A stretch of DNA of 64,000 nucleotides from Propionibacteriaceae bacterium (GTDB lineage: Bacteria; Actinomycetota; Actinomycetes; Propionibacteriales; Propionibacteriaceae), in assembly GCA_025965155.1 (NCBI GenBank), contig JAOPXN010000052.1:1-64000 (forward strand), given 5' to 3'. The notes beneath the pieces are model-generated. The model saw only the letters and a program-made list of their open reading frames with translations. It searched no databases and was not told the origin of the DNA. Within the stretch, counting starts at the first letter, position 1; every line of letters begins with the position of its first letter. The translations under genes and the position numbers were made by a program. This document shows, one piece after another, positions 8,504 through 17,397 of this stretch.

Positions 8504-9832
8504 CTAGACGTGCTGCACGCCGAGGCCGAGGACGTTACTGACTACGTCCAGTCGCCGGGTGATGTCACCAGTGGCCAACACGGCATGGTGGGACGGCAGG
8601 TTCTCCACAAAACGGTACCCGTCCTCCACCCGCAGCACCGCGCCATTGAGGCAGTCAGAGTTGGCGTACTGCTCGTAGTTGGTGATCACCGACGGCGTCA
8701 CGGTCAGGCTGTCCATGGTGCTGGTGATCTTCAAGATGGTGGTGGGGCCTTCGGCGATCCGCGCATCGATGGCGTGCGCGTTCGGATCCACGATCTCCAG
8801 CACCCGTGGCTTAAGCGTCCACTCCGTTGCGAAGGACTGCGGCACCACGCCCAGGAACCCGCAGTGGGCAACAAGGATGTGATTCTCGGGCTTATCCACC
8901 GTTGGGAAGTAGGGGATCTTCTCGTGCTTGAGCGCCGCATTCTTCATCAGGAACGGGTACAGGTTGGTCATGATCACCGGCACCCTCAACGACTGGTAGG
9001 TGATGTACTTGGTGATCATCGAGGTGAGGTCTGCCTCGCAGCCCCAGATCAACCCCCGCTCCTCAAAGAGGAGATTCCAGGCTAGACACGGCGTGGTCGG
9101 TGAGGTGGCCGACTCGTTGAGGCAGTTGATTCCGGCCGCAATGACGTTCGGAGTCTCGTCGAGCTCGTCGTTCAGGGCGAGGTAGAGCCGCAGACCCTCC
9201 TCCTTCGCACGCTCGGTGAGGCCCACCATCGGAACGGTCTTCCCGGTGCGCACCTTGGCGTCCTGGACGCGTTGATCAGGGATGGCGGCGGCGCGGGCAG
9301 CCAAGGCTCGGAAGCTGCGGCGCTCCACGCTGACCCCGAAGGATCGCTTCAGGTCGCTGACACACTCCTCCTCCCACCAGTAGAAGCGCTTGAAGATATC
9401 CGGCTGCTTGCCCCCACCGAGATCGTCCTGGTAGGCGAGCATGGTGGACTGCGGCAACGTCTTCTTCACAGCGAGCGCACGGCAGATGTCGTGGAACTCC
9501 TCAAGGGACGTCGGTGCGACAGTGTCCACGTCGCGCCGGCGCAGGTAGTCACGAATCTCCCAGTCCCACATCGACACAGTGCCGAACTCCGAGGTGATCA
9601 CCAGGATGGGCGCCGTGACCGTCTTGAACTCCGGCGTCATCCGATACGCGAGCCCGGTCAAGTCAGGCAGCACAACAGCGTCCGCGCTGGGGTTAAGCGG
9701 ACCGGCGAGATGGGCAGGCGCCAGCCATTCCACCAACCCGCCACTGAGACTTCTCAGATACTCGAACTGGGCGAAGAAGGACGGCGTGGGCTCAGGTTCC
9801 AGATACACGGGAAGCAGCCGTGGGATCAGCAT
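8504..9832 (-). CDS. L-fucose/arabinose isomerase-family protein
   Basis: This 442-residue protein belongs by pattern to the FucI/AraA-like group (COG2407 type): an N-terminal alpha/beta region, then a C-terminal part with GLIWGCEADLTSM, where acidic residues of the metal site are expected, and VAHCGFLG. These enzymes interconvert aldoses and ketoses or act on related sugars and use Mn2+. The gene is immediately upstream of the FGGY kinase. It is shorter than true fucose isomerases (about 590 residues), so the substrate may differ. Confidence 0.7.
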   Translation of the reverse strand: MLIPRLLPVYLEPEPTPSFFAQFEYLRSLSGGLVEWLAPAHLAGPLNPSADAVVLPDLTGLAYRMTPEFKTVTAPILVITSEFGTVSMWDWEIRDYLRRRDVDTVAPTSLEEFHDICRALAVKKTLPQSTMLAYQDDLGGGKQPDIFKRFYWWEEECVSDLKRSFGVSVERRSFRALAARAAAIPDQRVQDAKVRTGKTVPMVGLTERAKEEGLRLYLALNDELDETPNVIAAGINCLNESATSPTTPCLAWNLLFEERGLIWGCEADLTSMITKYITYQSLRVPVIMTNLYPFLMKNAALKHEKIPYFPTVDKPENHILVAHCGFLGVVPQSFATEWTLKPRVLEIVDPNAHAIDARIAEGPTTILKITSTMDSLTVTPSVITNYEQYANSDCLNGAVLRVEDGYRFVENLPSHHAVLATGDITRRLDVVSNVLGLGVQHV

Positions 9833-9905
9833 GGGGTTTCTCCGAAGGGTAGGGCGCGGTTGGGGACAGAACTGCGCGGACGGTTAGCGGCAGGCAGAGC
9901 AGTCG

Positions 9906-10922
9906 TCACGGGGTGATGACGGCTTTGACGCAGTCGCTGTCTGCGACCGCCTTCAGGGCATCTGCATATTCGTGAATAGCAAACCGGTGGGTGATCATGC
10001 CCGAGGTGTCGACCCTGCCTTGCCGCAAAGCCAGCAGCGAACGGTCGAACGAGTAGCACTGCGCGAAGGAGCCTTTGATCGTCAGCTCGCGCCGGAAGAC
10101 CTCATATGGCGGAATGGCCCACTGATCCGTCTCACGGGTCATGCCGTAGACGAATATCGTGCCCCCGTCGCGGGTGAGCGGGATCGTCCGCTGCAGCACC
10201 GGCAATGCGCCCGTTGCGTCGATCACCACGTCAAAACCGGCCGGCGCCAGCGCCTGGAGACGCTCGGCGGACGCGTCGGAACCATCGCGATCGATCAGCA
10301 CAACCTCGTCCGCTCCGCGTGCAGCGGCTATGTCGAGCTTGAACTGAGTTGGGGCCGCGACGGTGAGCCGGCCGGCGCCGTTGCGAGCCAGCAGCTGGAT
10401 CAGCAGCAAGCCGGTCGGTCCCGTGCCGAAGACGAGGGTGTCGCTGCCGGGCATCATGTCGAGCATGTCCAGGCCGTGCACGGCGCAGGCCGTCGGCTCG
10501 GCGAACACCGCCACGTCAGGGTCAAGATCGTTCACCAGATGACAGAGCTCGGCCGGAGCGACGACGTACTCGGCGAAACCACCAGGCGCGTTGACGCCCT
10601 GCGCTACCGGGTTCAGGCAGAAGTTGGAGCGCGCTCGCCGGCAGTTTGCGCAGAAGCCGCACGCCTCCGTGTTGTTGATCGCCACCAGGTCACCGACCGC
10701 CAACGAGGTGACACCCACCCCCAGCGCGGTCACCTCACCGACCATCTCGTGGCCCGGGGTGAGTGGGTAGGTCGGACCGAACTCACCGTGATGCAGGTGG
10801 AGATCGGTTCCACAGACACCAGCGATGACGAGTCTGACTAATACCTGCCCCGGCTTCGCCACCGGGACCGCGACATCGCGGATCTCGAAGTTCTCTGGGC
10901 TGTCGTATACAACGGATTTCAC
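9906..10922 (-). CDS. Zn-dependent medium-chain dehydrogenase (polyol/threonine DH-like)
   Basis: This 338-residue dehydrogenase has the catalytic zinc ligand Cys in VCGTDLHLHHGEF, the GHEMVGEV motif, a structural-zinc Cys cluster (CGFCANCRRARSNFC) and a Rossmann motif (FGTGPTGLLLIQ). Such enzymes oxidise a secondary alcohol of a sugar, polyol or amino acid with NAD(P)+. The C-terminal WAIPPYEVFRRELTIKGSF is typical of the sorbitol/arabitol-like branch. It lies downstream of the SDR gene and has its own GntR-type operator 70-85 bases upstream, so it may have a secondary promoter for the ADH-isomerase-kinase set. Confidence 0.88.
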   Translation of the reverse strand: MKSVVYDSPENFEIRDVAVPVAKPGQVLVRLVIAGVCGTDLHLHHGEFGPTYPLTPGHEMVGEVTALGVGVTSLAVGDLVAINNTEACGFCANCRRARSNFCLNPVAQGVNAPGGFAEYVVAPAELCHLVNDLDPDVAVFAEPTACAVHGLDMLDMMPGSDTLVFGTGPTGLLLIQLLARNGAGRLTVAAPTQFKLDIAAARGADEVVLIDRDGSDASAERLQALAPAGFDVVIDATGALPVLQRTIPLTRDGGTIFVYGMTRETDQWAIPPYEVFRRELTIKGSFAQCYSFDRSLLALRQGRVDTSGMITHRFAIHEYADALKAVADSDCVKAVITP

Positions 10923-10991
10923 CAGCGGTTCCCCTCATTGGGTGTGCAGGGTGCGGGCGGGCGGACGTCGTCGCGACCGGCCTACCAACCC

Positions 10992-11006
10992 CTAGCGGTA
11001 CAGGAT
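10992..11006 (+). promoter_or_regulatory. GntR-type operator, weak copy (site A)
   Basis: CTAGCGGTACAGGAT matches the right half (ACAGGAT) of the repeated CTGT-N4-ACAGGAT dyad; its left half is degenerate. It lies upstream of the Zn-dehydrogenase on the minus strand. Confidence 0.45.
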
Positions 11007-11073
11007 GGCTGAATTGCAGAATGGGTTGTTGGCACGAACTGCGAACCGAGAGATCGCAGAACGCGTCAGCGGC

Positions 11074-11805
11074 TCAGCGCAGTGAGAAGCCGCCGTCAAT
11101 AAGGAGCTCGGTACCGCAGCAGAACGCAGCCTCCTCGCTGAGGAGGTACTCGACGGCGCCGCTGATCTCTCGGATGGTCCCGAACCGGCCGAGCACCGTC
11201 TCTGAGATCCACTGATCGTGCAGGTGCCGCTTCAAGTTGTTGAGCGGCGTATCGACATAGCCGGGAGACACCGCGTTCACCCGAACGCCACGAGGGCCCC
11301 ACTCCACCGCCAGCGAACGGGTCAGCGCACTCACGCCCGACTTGGAGGTGTTATAGACACTCTGTCGCTGGGGGTGATTGACCACCGCGTTGCCCGACAT
11401 CGATGCGACGTTGACGATCGCTCCACCCGAGTCGCTCTCCAGCAGCCGTCTGCCGAACTCGCGGCAGCTGAGGAAGACACCTCGCAGGTTGACCGCCATC
11501 ACCTTGTCGTACAGATCCATCGGCATGTCTTCGGCCGCAACATCGTTTTCGACGATTCCGGCGCAGTTCACCAGGTCGACCGGAGTCGAGTCGTCCTGAT
11601 ACAGACGCCGAACAGCCGCACTGACCGATTCCTCCGACGTCAGATCAGTCTGAATGCCCTCCAACCCGTCAGGAAGCCCGTCGAGTCGAAGATCAAGCGC
11701 GTACACGCGGGCCCCCTGGCTCAGCAGGGAAGCACAGATGCCGGCGCCGATTCCGCCTGCCGCGCCGGTGACAGCGATGCGGCGGCCGGAGAAGCGTAAA
11801 GTCAT
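11074..11805 (-). CDS. Short-chain dehydrogenase/reductase
   Basis: This 243-residue classical SDR has the cofactor motif TGAAGGIGAGI near the N-terminus, NCAG at about residue 88, the catalytic Ser in NVASMSG, and YNTSK as the YxxxK active site. A basic residue after beta-2 is not obvious (ALDLR), which suggests NAD preference. Family members at similar loci oxidise sugars or polyols. It is separated from the upstream cupin gene by 190 bases that carry a good operator, so it probably starts its own transcript. Confidence 0.88.
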   Translation of the reverse strand: MTLRFSGRRIAVTGAAGGIGAGICASLLSQGARVYALDLRLDGLPDGLEGIQTDLTSEESVSAAVRRLYQDDSTPVDLVNCAGIVENDVAAEDMPMDLYDKVMAVNLRGVFLSCREFGRRLLESDSGGAIVNVASMSGNAVVNHPQRQSVYNTSKSGVSALTRSLAVEWGPRGVRVNAVSPGYVDTPLNNLKRHLHDQWISETVLGRFGTIREISGAVEYLLSEEAAFCCGTELLIDGGFSLR

Positions 11806-11886
11806 GGTTCCTCCTCATCCCGAGCGCGAGAGTCGCACGGGCACAGTCAACAAAGGTTGGTTCAGGCGAGCGGGGCAGTCCCGGAT

Positions 11887-11901
11887 CTGTAATGACAGGA
11901 T
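11887..11901. promoter_or_regulatory. GntR-type operator (site B)
   Basis: CTGTAATGACAGGAT fits the CTGT-N4-ACAG dyad fully. On the minus strand it overlaps a TATCCT that could be a -10 element, about 85 bases before the SDR start, consistent with repression. Confidence 0.6.
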
Positions 11902-11995
11902 AGCAGCATCGGGTCCGGTCGATGGCGGCGGGTCCCGATCTGCGATCAGCGTGCATATCCCAGAACGGGGATCAGAGTGTGTATCCCGAAGGGGA

Positions 11996-12604
11996 TCAGT
12001 GTTCGTAGCCGCGATGTTGCGGGTTGGGGCGGGTCGTCCAGCCACCGTCGCTGGTCGCTACAACCAACTGCTTCATCCCTCCGGCACGTTCGATGATGCC
12101 GTAGTCCTGGCCGGCGTCCGCGGCGTAGCAGAAGAGCGTAACGAACCGCTTGCTGCCGACGTTCACACTGCGGTGCACCCAGTGCCCGGGGACGTAGACC
12201 GCTTCTCCCGGCCGCACCTCGATCGACTCGGTTTGCCCATCCAGGGTTTCCAGCAACATCACTCCGTGACCGGCGACGGTGAGGTAGAGCTCTGACCGGT
12301 CGGCTTGACCGTGCAGATGGCCCTTGGTCATCGCATACTCCTCGCCAACCTGCCCGGGTTCCAGCACGCTGGTCCCAGTGATCAAACCACCGGGCCCGTC
12401 TTCGGTCTGGCTGCTTTCGACCCAGTACACCGGAGCCCCGGAGTCGGCTGCAAGCTTCTCCTCGAAAGACTGCGCATCCTGGTACAAGCCGACAAGGTCG
12501 GGCAGGAACCTCTCATACCGTCCGTTGCTGCCGAGCAACTGCCCTTGCTCTGCCAGGACCGTCAGCTTCACCGGGGTGGTAGGTGGGGTGTTCGATATCG
12601 ACAT
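11996..12604 (-). CDS. Cupin-type glucose-6-phosphate isomerase family protein
   Basis: This 202-residue single-domain cupin has the motif TKGHLH...SELYLTVAGHGVM and a second motif with PGHWVH. The HxH, Glu and His metal ligands are all present, as in archaeal-type phosphoglucose isomerase (COG2140). It would catalyse an aldose/ketose phosphate interconversion with a bound metal. Since this actinobacterium presumably has a standard Pgi, the copy in this island is more likely to act on a related sugar phosphate. It follows the phosphotriesterase-like gene by 47 bases. Confidence 0.8.
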   Translation of the reverse strand: MSISNTPPTTPVKLTVLAEQGQLLGSNGRYERFLPDLVGLYQDAQSFEEKLAADSGAPVYWVESSQTEDGPGGLITGTSVLEPGQVGEEYAMTKGHLHGQADRSELYLTVAGHGVMLLETLDGQTESIEVRPGEAVYVPGHWVHRSVNVGSKRFVTLFCYAADAGQDYGIIERAGGMKQLVVATSDGGWTTRPNPQHRGYEH

Positions 12605-12651
12605 CTGTACTTCTACTCCTTGTTCGAGTTGTCACCGGGTACCGGCGGGAA

Positions 12652-13626
12652 TCATGGTGTGGCGGGTCGGGAGAACCGACCGAGCCACCGTGCCGGATTG
12701 GCCGTCAGGGCGGCTTCAAGCAGCTCGCCTCGCCCGGCACGGATAAGCCGGGGGACGATCCTGTCCTCCAGATAGGTCAGCCCAGGCATGCCTCCGTATG
12801 CGACGTAGCGCGTCCGGCGGGCGACGTCGCCGCCGAGCAGGATCCGCCCCTGCGCTCCGAGGTCCGCCGCGGCGCACATGCAGTTCAAGATTATCGAGTC
12901 AGGCCACGTGCGGCTCCGAGCAAACCCGTCATACCCCAGGTACGCCCCGGCGGCAGCAAGGTCGGCGTGCAGGACCGGGTCGGGGTTGCGGTCGATGTGG
13001 GCCAGGACGACAGCGTCCGGGCTCACGCCGTCACGTTCCAGCACTGCGAGCACCTCGAACGCGGCGCTGCCGTGTTCGAGATGCACCATGATCGGCGCTC
13101 CGGTACTGCAGTGAGCGACGGCCACCGCTGCCAGCACCCGCCGCTCGAACAGCGAGATGTCCCAGTAGCCGATGCCCGCCTTGAGCAGGCCCGCCCGCAC
13201 TGCCGCGCCTGCCGGTCCGTGCGCAGCCGCACCGGCTTGAGCGCCGTCCGACTCCGGCAGTCCGCTCTCGATATCGGCAGTAAACCGGCGAGCCAGCTCA
13301 GCCTCCGACAAATCGGTCAACCAGTGTCCGGCGCCATAATGTGCCTCCCGGTGCGCGCCGGAGGTGGCAATGATCCGCAGACCGGCGCTCGCGCTGATCC
13401 GGGCGAGGGCCGCCGGGTTGCGGCCGAGCCCGGTGGGCGTCGCCTCCACCATCGCCTGGGTTCCAGCCTGGCGGAGGAGACCGGCTTCCTGCCCGCTGCG
13501 ACCCTCGTCGTCGAGCTCGTCGCCCGGCAACAAGGGGCTCACCTGAAACAGATGCTCGTGATAGTTGACGCGGCCCAAATCGTGCGCTGGCACGTCACCG
13601 AGAACAGTCCGGACAGCTGCCTGCAT
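12652..13626 (-). CDS. Phosphotriesterase-family hydrolase (probable lactonase)
   Basis: This 324-residue amidohydrolase-fold protein has the NYHEHLF metal motif near its N-terminus, a central region with MVHLEHG, VVLAHIDRN, and a C-terminal GGDVARR that supplies the aspartate ligand. Many members of this family hydrolyse sugar-acid lactones or phosphorylated lactones rather than organophosphates, which fits the surrounding sugar enzymes. The stop of the upstream AroE-like gene overlaps its ATG (TGATG), so the two are translated together. Its substrate is inferred from context only. Confidence 0.8.
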   Translation of the reverse strand: MQAAVRTVLGDVPAHDLGRVNYHEHLFQVSPLLPGDELDDEGRSGQEAGLLRQAGTQAMVEATPTGLGRNPAALARISASAGLRIIATSGAHREAHYGAGHWLTDLSEAELARRFTADIESGLPESDGAQAGAAAHGPAGAAVRAGLLKAGIGYWDISLFERRVLAAVAVAHCSTGAPIMVHLEHGSAAFEVLAVLERDGVSPDAVVLAHIDRNPDPVLHADLAAAGAYLGYDGFARSRTWPDSIILNCMCAAADLGAQGRILLGGDVARRTRYVAYGGMPGLTYLEDRIVPRLIRAGRGELLEAALTANPARWLGRFSRPATP

Positions 13627-14585
13627 CAGCGGAGTCGCGCCGCGACCCTGGCGAGCTCGTCGACAGTGTCCGAAGGCATCGGGATGTCGAAGACGTCGGC
13701 CACTACCTGCGACCAGCCGTGGACGAAGTATCGCCAGCCGTCCTCGATGGTGAGGTCCCGTTCGGCCTGCTGAGCGCGAGCCTGCTGCATGAACTCCAGC
13801 GAGCCGCGGTAGTTGAACTCCCAGACCACTGCGCGATCCGGGAACCGGGCATGGTCGCTCAGCGGGGAGCCCGGCCGGTCCTTACCCATACCCGTCGCGT
13901 TGACGACCAGGCTCCCGGGCGGCAGATTCGCCAGCAGCTCATCGACCTGGTGCGGGTCGGTAGTCAGCACGTAACGCATCAACCCGGCTGGCACCCCAGC
14001 CTTCTCATGCAGATTCCGCTGGTGGTCCAGGCTCTCCTCGCGACGAGCCGTGCAGATCACCCGACTCGGACGGTCCGCACGCATCCCCAGCTGATGGCTG
14101 AGCGCGCATCCCGACCCACCGGAGCCCAGAATCAACGCAGCGGCCCCGGTTTCGGTGAAGTAGTTCTCCGGCACGAACTCCTCCAGCGCCAGCCGGACCG
14201 TCACCGGGTCCTTGGCAGCACCGGTCAGCCGATCGCCACGCTTGGCGACCGACGAGATCTCACCGAACGTCAGGGCTAGGTCGTCGAGATCGTCGAACAG
14301 GTCACCCGCCGAAGCGAACACGTCCATCTTGTGGGTCGTGACCAACGCACCGAAGTGGTTGGGGTCGGCCTTGATCCGGCCGACGACGTCCCGGTACGCC
14401 GCCGGGTCGGCGCCGACCGCGATGTCGTGGCCGACAAGAGTGCGGGTTGGTAGCCCGAGCACCTTCGCCCACTCCGGGAAGACCTTCATGATCGACGAGC
14501 TGCCGGTGGTGACGCCGACGAAGCCCATGTAACCAACGGATTCCTGGGCCGGAGGTTCCTGGCCTTTGAGTTCGGTCCCGCTCAT
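13626..14585 (-). CDS. Shikimate dehydrogenase-like (AroE-fold) oxidoreductase
   Basis: This 319-residue protein has an AroE-like N-terminal domain: GALVTTHKMDVF carries the lysine that is catalytic in shikimate dehydrogenase. The nucleotide domain has ILGSGGSGCALS, and NATGMGKDRPGSPL matches the NATSxGM region. The track start at 14735 is too long; ATG 14585 overlaps the aldolase stop (ATGA). It is about 40 residues longer than AroE and lies among sugar-acid genes, so I infer that it oxidises a non-shikimate hydroxy acid or cyclic polyol. Confidence 0.78.
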   Translation of the reverse strand: MSGTELKGQEPPAQESVGYMGFVGVTTGSSSIMKVFPEWAKVLGLPTRTLVGHDIAVGADPAAYRDVVGRIKADPNHFGALVTTHKMDVFASAGDLFDDLDDLALTFGEISSVAKRGDRLTGAAKDPVTVRLALEEFVPENYFTETGAAALILGSGGSGCALSHQLGMRADRPSRVICTARREESLDHQRNLHEKAGVPAGLMRYVLTTDPHQVDELLANLPPGSLVVNATGMGKDRPGSPLSDHARFPDRAVVWEFNYRGSLEFMQQARAQQAERDLTIEDGWRYFVHGWSQVVADVFDIPMPSDTVDELARVAARLR

Positions 14586-15256
14586 GCGCGTACCTCCGAT
14601 CCGCTCGCTGTAGCCCATGCGGCGGCAAAGGAGCGCGCCGTTGCCTCGATCACGTCCCACCGGTTGTCGGCCATCGCGGCCGGGGAACAGAGGTCGCTGC
14701 CGGCGCCCACGGCCACCGCGCCCGCCGCCAGCCACGCGCCGACGTTGTCCGCGCTGACACCACCAGTGGGCATCAAGGGAACTGAGGGGAACGGTCCACG
14801 CAGCGCCTTGAGGTAGGACGGACCGCCCAACGACGCCGGGAAGATCTTGACCGCGTGGGCACCGATCTGTACTGCTGCCATCACCTCGCTCGGCGTTAGC
14901 GCTCCGAGGAACACCCCGGCTCCGGTGTCGAGCATGGCCTGCCCCAAACGTGCGTCGGTGCCAGGACTGACGAGGAACTTGGCACCGGCCTCCACCGCGG
15001 AGCGGGCCTGCTCGATGGTGACCACCGTACCGGCACCCAGATGCAGCGCATCGCCGTGCCGGCGGGCCAGCTCAGCAATCACCTCAGCCGCACCGGGCGT
15101 GCTGTAGGTAACCTCGATCCCGGTAATCCCGCCGGCCAGCAACGCTTCGACGGTACGCAGAGCCTTGTCGGCGCTCGGAGCGCGAAGCACGGCGACAACG
15201 CCGGCCGAGCGCAGCGCTTCAAGGTGGACCTCGGCCCGCTCATCTGTTGTATTCAT
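14582..15256 (-). CDS. KDPG/KHG-type aldolase
   Basis: This 224-residue class I aldolase has GITGIEVTYSTPGAAE, LGAGTV, FLVSPG and the Schiff-base lysine in AVKIFPA, then MPTGGV for the phosphate/carboxylate loop. Family members (Eda, DgoA) split 2-keto-3-deoxy sugar acids, usually their 6-phosphates, into pyruvate plus an aldehyde. The gene overlaps both neighbours by four bases, placing it in a tight cassette with an AroE-like dehydrogenase and a 2-hydroxyacid dehydrogenase. It is probably the carbon-chain cleaving step of the pathway. Confidence 0.88.
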   Translation of the reverse strand: MNTTDERAEVHLEALRSAGVVAVLRAPSADKALRTVEALLAGGITGIEVTYSTPGAAEVIAELARRHGDALHLGAGTVVTIEQARSAVEAGAKFLVSPGTDARLGQAMLDTGAGVFLGALTPSEVMAAVQIGAHAVKIFPASLGGPSYLKALRGPFPSVPLMPTGGVSADNVGAWLAAGAVAVGAGSDLCSPAAMADNRWDVIEATARSFAAAWATASGSEVRA

Positions 15257-16275
15257 AGCTCGCTTCCTTGACTCGGGGTAATAACGACGAGGTTCGGCGG
15301 CGTCTCGCCTCGAAGAACGGCCAGCACTGCAGCAGCCGCCCCGACGCCCATGCCGTCAACGGCCTGCACGGTCTGAGCTGCTGAATGCGGGGTGAAGATT
15401 GTCTTGTCGATGAGGTCGGCTGCCAGCAGCGGACTTCCTGCGCCGTGACCACTTTCGGTCGAGAGGCTGTCCGCGGCGTATTTCCGCACCGCCCCCGACC
15501 GCAGCGCCTGAGCCAGTGCCGGCTCGTCGACCAGGTTGGCACGGGCGGTGTTGACCAGGATCAGACCAGGTCGTGCTCGTGCTAGCCAGGGTCCATTGAC
15601 CAAGGTCTGGTCGCCGGGCGCGTGCAGGGTGACGATGTCGCACCGCGCAGCGAGCTCGTCCAATCCGACTGGCTCGATGCCGGCCGTCCGGGCTTGCGCG
15701 TCGGATACCCATGGATCATGCCCGAGGATCACTCCGCCGTAGCCGGACAGCCGGGAAGCCACGCCACGCCCTATCCGGCCCAGGCCGACGATCCCGATCG
15801 TGAGGCTGCTGAGCTCGCGGGTCCTGTTGACCTGCCAGTTGCCGCTCCGAACTCCCCTGTCGCCGGCGGTGACATCGCGCAGCGCCGCCAACATCAGCGC
15901 CAGCGTGTGATCGGCGACAGCGCCCGTGTTGGCTCCGGGTGTATTGGTGACCATGACCTGGTGCCGTGCGGCCGCCTCCAGGTCAACCGCATCCACACCC
16001 ACGCCGTACCGGGCGATGACCCGCAGTTTCGGTGCAGCGGCAAGATGCTCAGCGGTGATCGGCCCAGTGCCGGCGATCCAGGCCACCGTCTCGGCCAAAA
16101 CCGGGCGCAGCGCATTCAGGTTGTGATCGGACGGCGCAGTCACCACGTTCGCACCGACGGACTCCAGGTCAGCCCGCACGTTCACGTCGCCCGTGGAGAA
16201 AGACCGCGAGGTCACCATGACCACCGACTTAGGCTCATCCGACCCATCCCGCACCTTGTGGGTCTTGCCGATCAT
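15253..16275 (-). CDS. D-isomer-specific 2-hydroxyacid dehydrogenase (phosphoglycerate DH-like)
   Basis: This 340-residue protein has the Rossmann motif GLGRIGRG, the substrate-binding RYGVGVDAVDLEAA, NTARANLVDE, and the catalytic His in TPHSAAQT. A GGAGG ribosome site lies seven bases before ATG 16275. It lacks the C-terminal ACT domain of long SerA enzymes. It would interconvert a D-2-hydroxyacid and a 2-ketoacid with NAD(P). It is the first gene of the minus-strand catabolic set, divergent from the GntR gene, and shares an operator region with it. Confidence 0.87.
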   Translation of the reverse strand: MIGKTHKVRDGSDEPKSVVMVTSRSFSTGDVNVRADLESVGANVVTAPSDHNLNALRPVLAETVAWIAGTGPITAEHLAAAPKLRVIARYGVGVDAVDLEAAARHQVMVTNTPGANTGAVADHTLALMLAALRDVTAGDRGVRSGNWQVNRTRELSSLTIGIVGLGRIGRGVASRLSGYGGVILGHDPWVSDAQARTAGIEPVGLDELAARCDIVTLHAPGDQTLVNGPWLARARPGLILVNTARANLVDEPALAQALRSGAVRKYAADSLSTESGHGAGSPLLAADLIDKTIFTPHSAAQTVQAVDGMGVGAAAAVLAVLRGETPPNLVVITPSQGSEL

Positions 16276-16445
16276 GGAAATACCTCCGGGGGTCGTTAGC
16301 GGGTCGATGGCGACGGTCGAGCGTCGATGGAGAGAGGTGACCGGGCGGCACCCCGTGGGCGCCGGAATGCACCGTTCTTCCGGTCGATTCCCGCCGCCAG
16401 GCTTGCTGCGGGTCGTGACTCCGCACTGCCGAGTGGCTTGGTGCC

Positions 16446-16508
16446 GCGACTACTATACTGGCGGACGCCCTGTAAGTACAGGATGCAGTTATTACCAGTT
16501 ATAGTCGC
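16446..16508. repeat. Concentric imperfect inverted repeat around operator C
   Basis: The left arm GCGACTACTATACTGG and right arm CCAGTTATAGTCGC are near-complementary and enclose the CCTGTAAGTACAGG dyad almost symmetrically. This may be an extended operator or a DNA cruciform in the divergent promoter. Confidence 0.5.
16470..16484. promoter_or_regulatory. GntR-type operator (site C) in divergent promoter
   Basis: CTGTAAGTACAGGAT lies in a perfect CCTGTA-AG-TACAGG palindrome midway between the hydroxyacid dehydrogenase and GntR genes. TATACT at 16454-16459 is a possible -10 for the GntR transcript. The 316-base gap 16276-16591 holds no gene. Confidence 0.65.
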
Positions 16509-16591
16509 CATCAGTATCTGCGGTCACAGTGCAATCTGGCACCCGGCCACGTACCCTCTCGTTAGATGAACGGGTTGAGATCGGAGTAGGA

Positions 16592-17368
16592 ATGAAAGCG
16601 GTTGATCGATCTGCTCCACTACCCCTGTACTACCAGTTGAAGCAGATTCTGTTGGCCGAGATGAAGCGGCGGCACCTGGAACCTGGCGACAGGTTTCCTG
16701 GCGACCATGAGCTCTGTAACACCTACGGGGTGTCGCGAACAGTGGTCCGCCAGGCTCTTTCCGAACTGGAAGCAGCCGGTGTGATTGAGCGCATCAACGG
16801 TCGGGGCACCTTTGTTGCTCAGCCCAAGACCGCGGAAGGCCTCGCGCAATCTCTGACGGGGCTCTACGAGGACGTCACTGCGCGCGGTGCGGAACTGTAT
16901 AGCGAAGTGCGCCAGCTGGAGGTGGTTCCGGCCGACGACCAGGTAGCCGAGGCTTTGCAGATCGAAGTCGGTGCACCGGTCATCGCCTTGGATCGGCTGC
17001 GTTTCGTTAACGGTTTGCCGTGGGCGTTGACGATCACCCACATACCGTATGAACTGGCCCCAGGGCTGGTCGAGGAGGACATGACGCAGCAGTCGCTGTA
17101 TGCGTTGCTGGAGGGTAAGTACGGCGTGCAGCTTAAGCATGGCCGCCGCACGATCGACGCCACCACGGCTGACGCCGCGCTGGCGCGAGACCTGCGCATC
17201 CGCCGCGGCGCACCTGTGCTGGTGCTCTCCAGCACCAGCTACGGGATGAACGACCGCCCCGTCGAGGTCTTTGTTGCCTACCACCGTGGCGACCGTAGCC
17301 GCTTCGAGGTGGTACTCACCCGTAGTCCGCTCCCCATGAGCAACCCGCTGGTCGTGGTCACCGACTGA
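16592..17368 (+). CDS. GntR-family transcriptional regulator, HutC/UTRA type
   Basis: This 258-residue regulator has an N-terminal winged helix (PLYYQLKQIL, then DHELCNTYGVSRTVVRQALSELEAAGVIERINGRGTFV) and a C-terminal UTRA effector domain ending in FEVVLTR. ATG 16592 follows GGAGTAGGA; the longer track start lacks this site. HutC-type proteins bind a sugar or related ligand and release a palindromic operator. It is the only specific regulator in the catabolic island, and matching dyads occur at five promoters here, so I infer local autoregulated control. Confidence 0.88.
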   Translation: MKAVDRSAPLPLYYQLKQILLAEMKRRHLEPGDRFPGDHELCNTYGVSRTVVRQALSELEAAGVIERINGRGTFVAQPKTAEGLAQSLTGLYEDVTARGAELYSEVRQLEVVPADDQVAEALQIEVGAPVIALDRLRFVNGLPWALTITHIPYELAPGLVEEDMTQQSLYALLEGKYGVQLKHGRRTIDATTADAALARDLRIRRGAPVLVLSSTSYGMNDRPVEVFVAYHRGDRSRFEVVLTRSPLPMSNPLVVVTD

Positions 17369-17397
17369 CACCGCCCGCCCCGCGCTGTCGAGTCTCG

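Noticed and set aside
12583-13773. 396-residue plus-strand ORF
   Set aside because: It lies antisense to the PTE-family and AroE-like genes, which have clear family motifs and ribosome sites; a long open frame is expected in GC-rich DNA.
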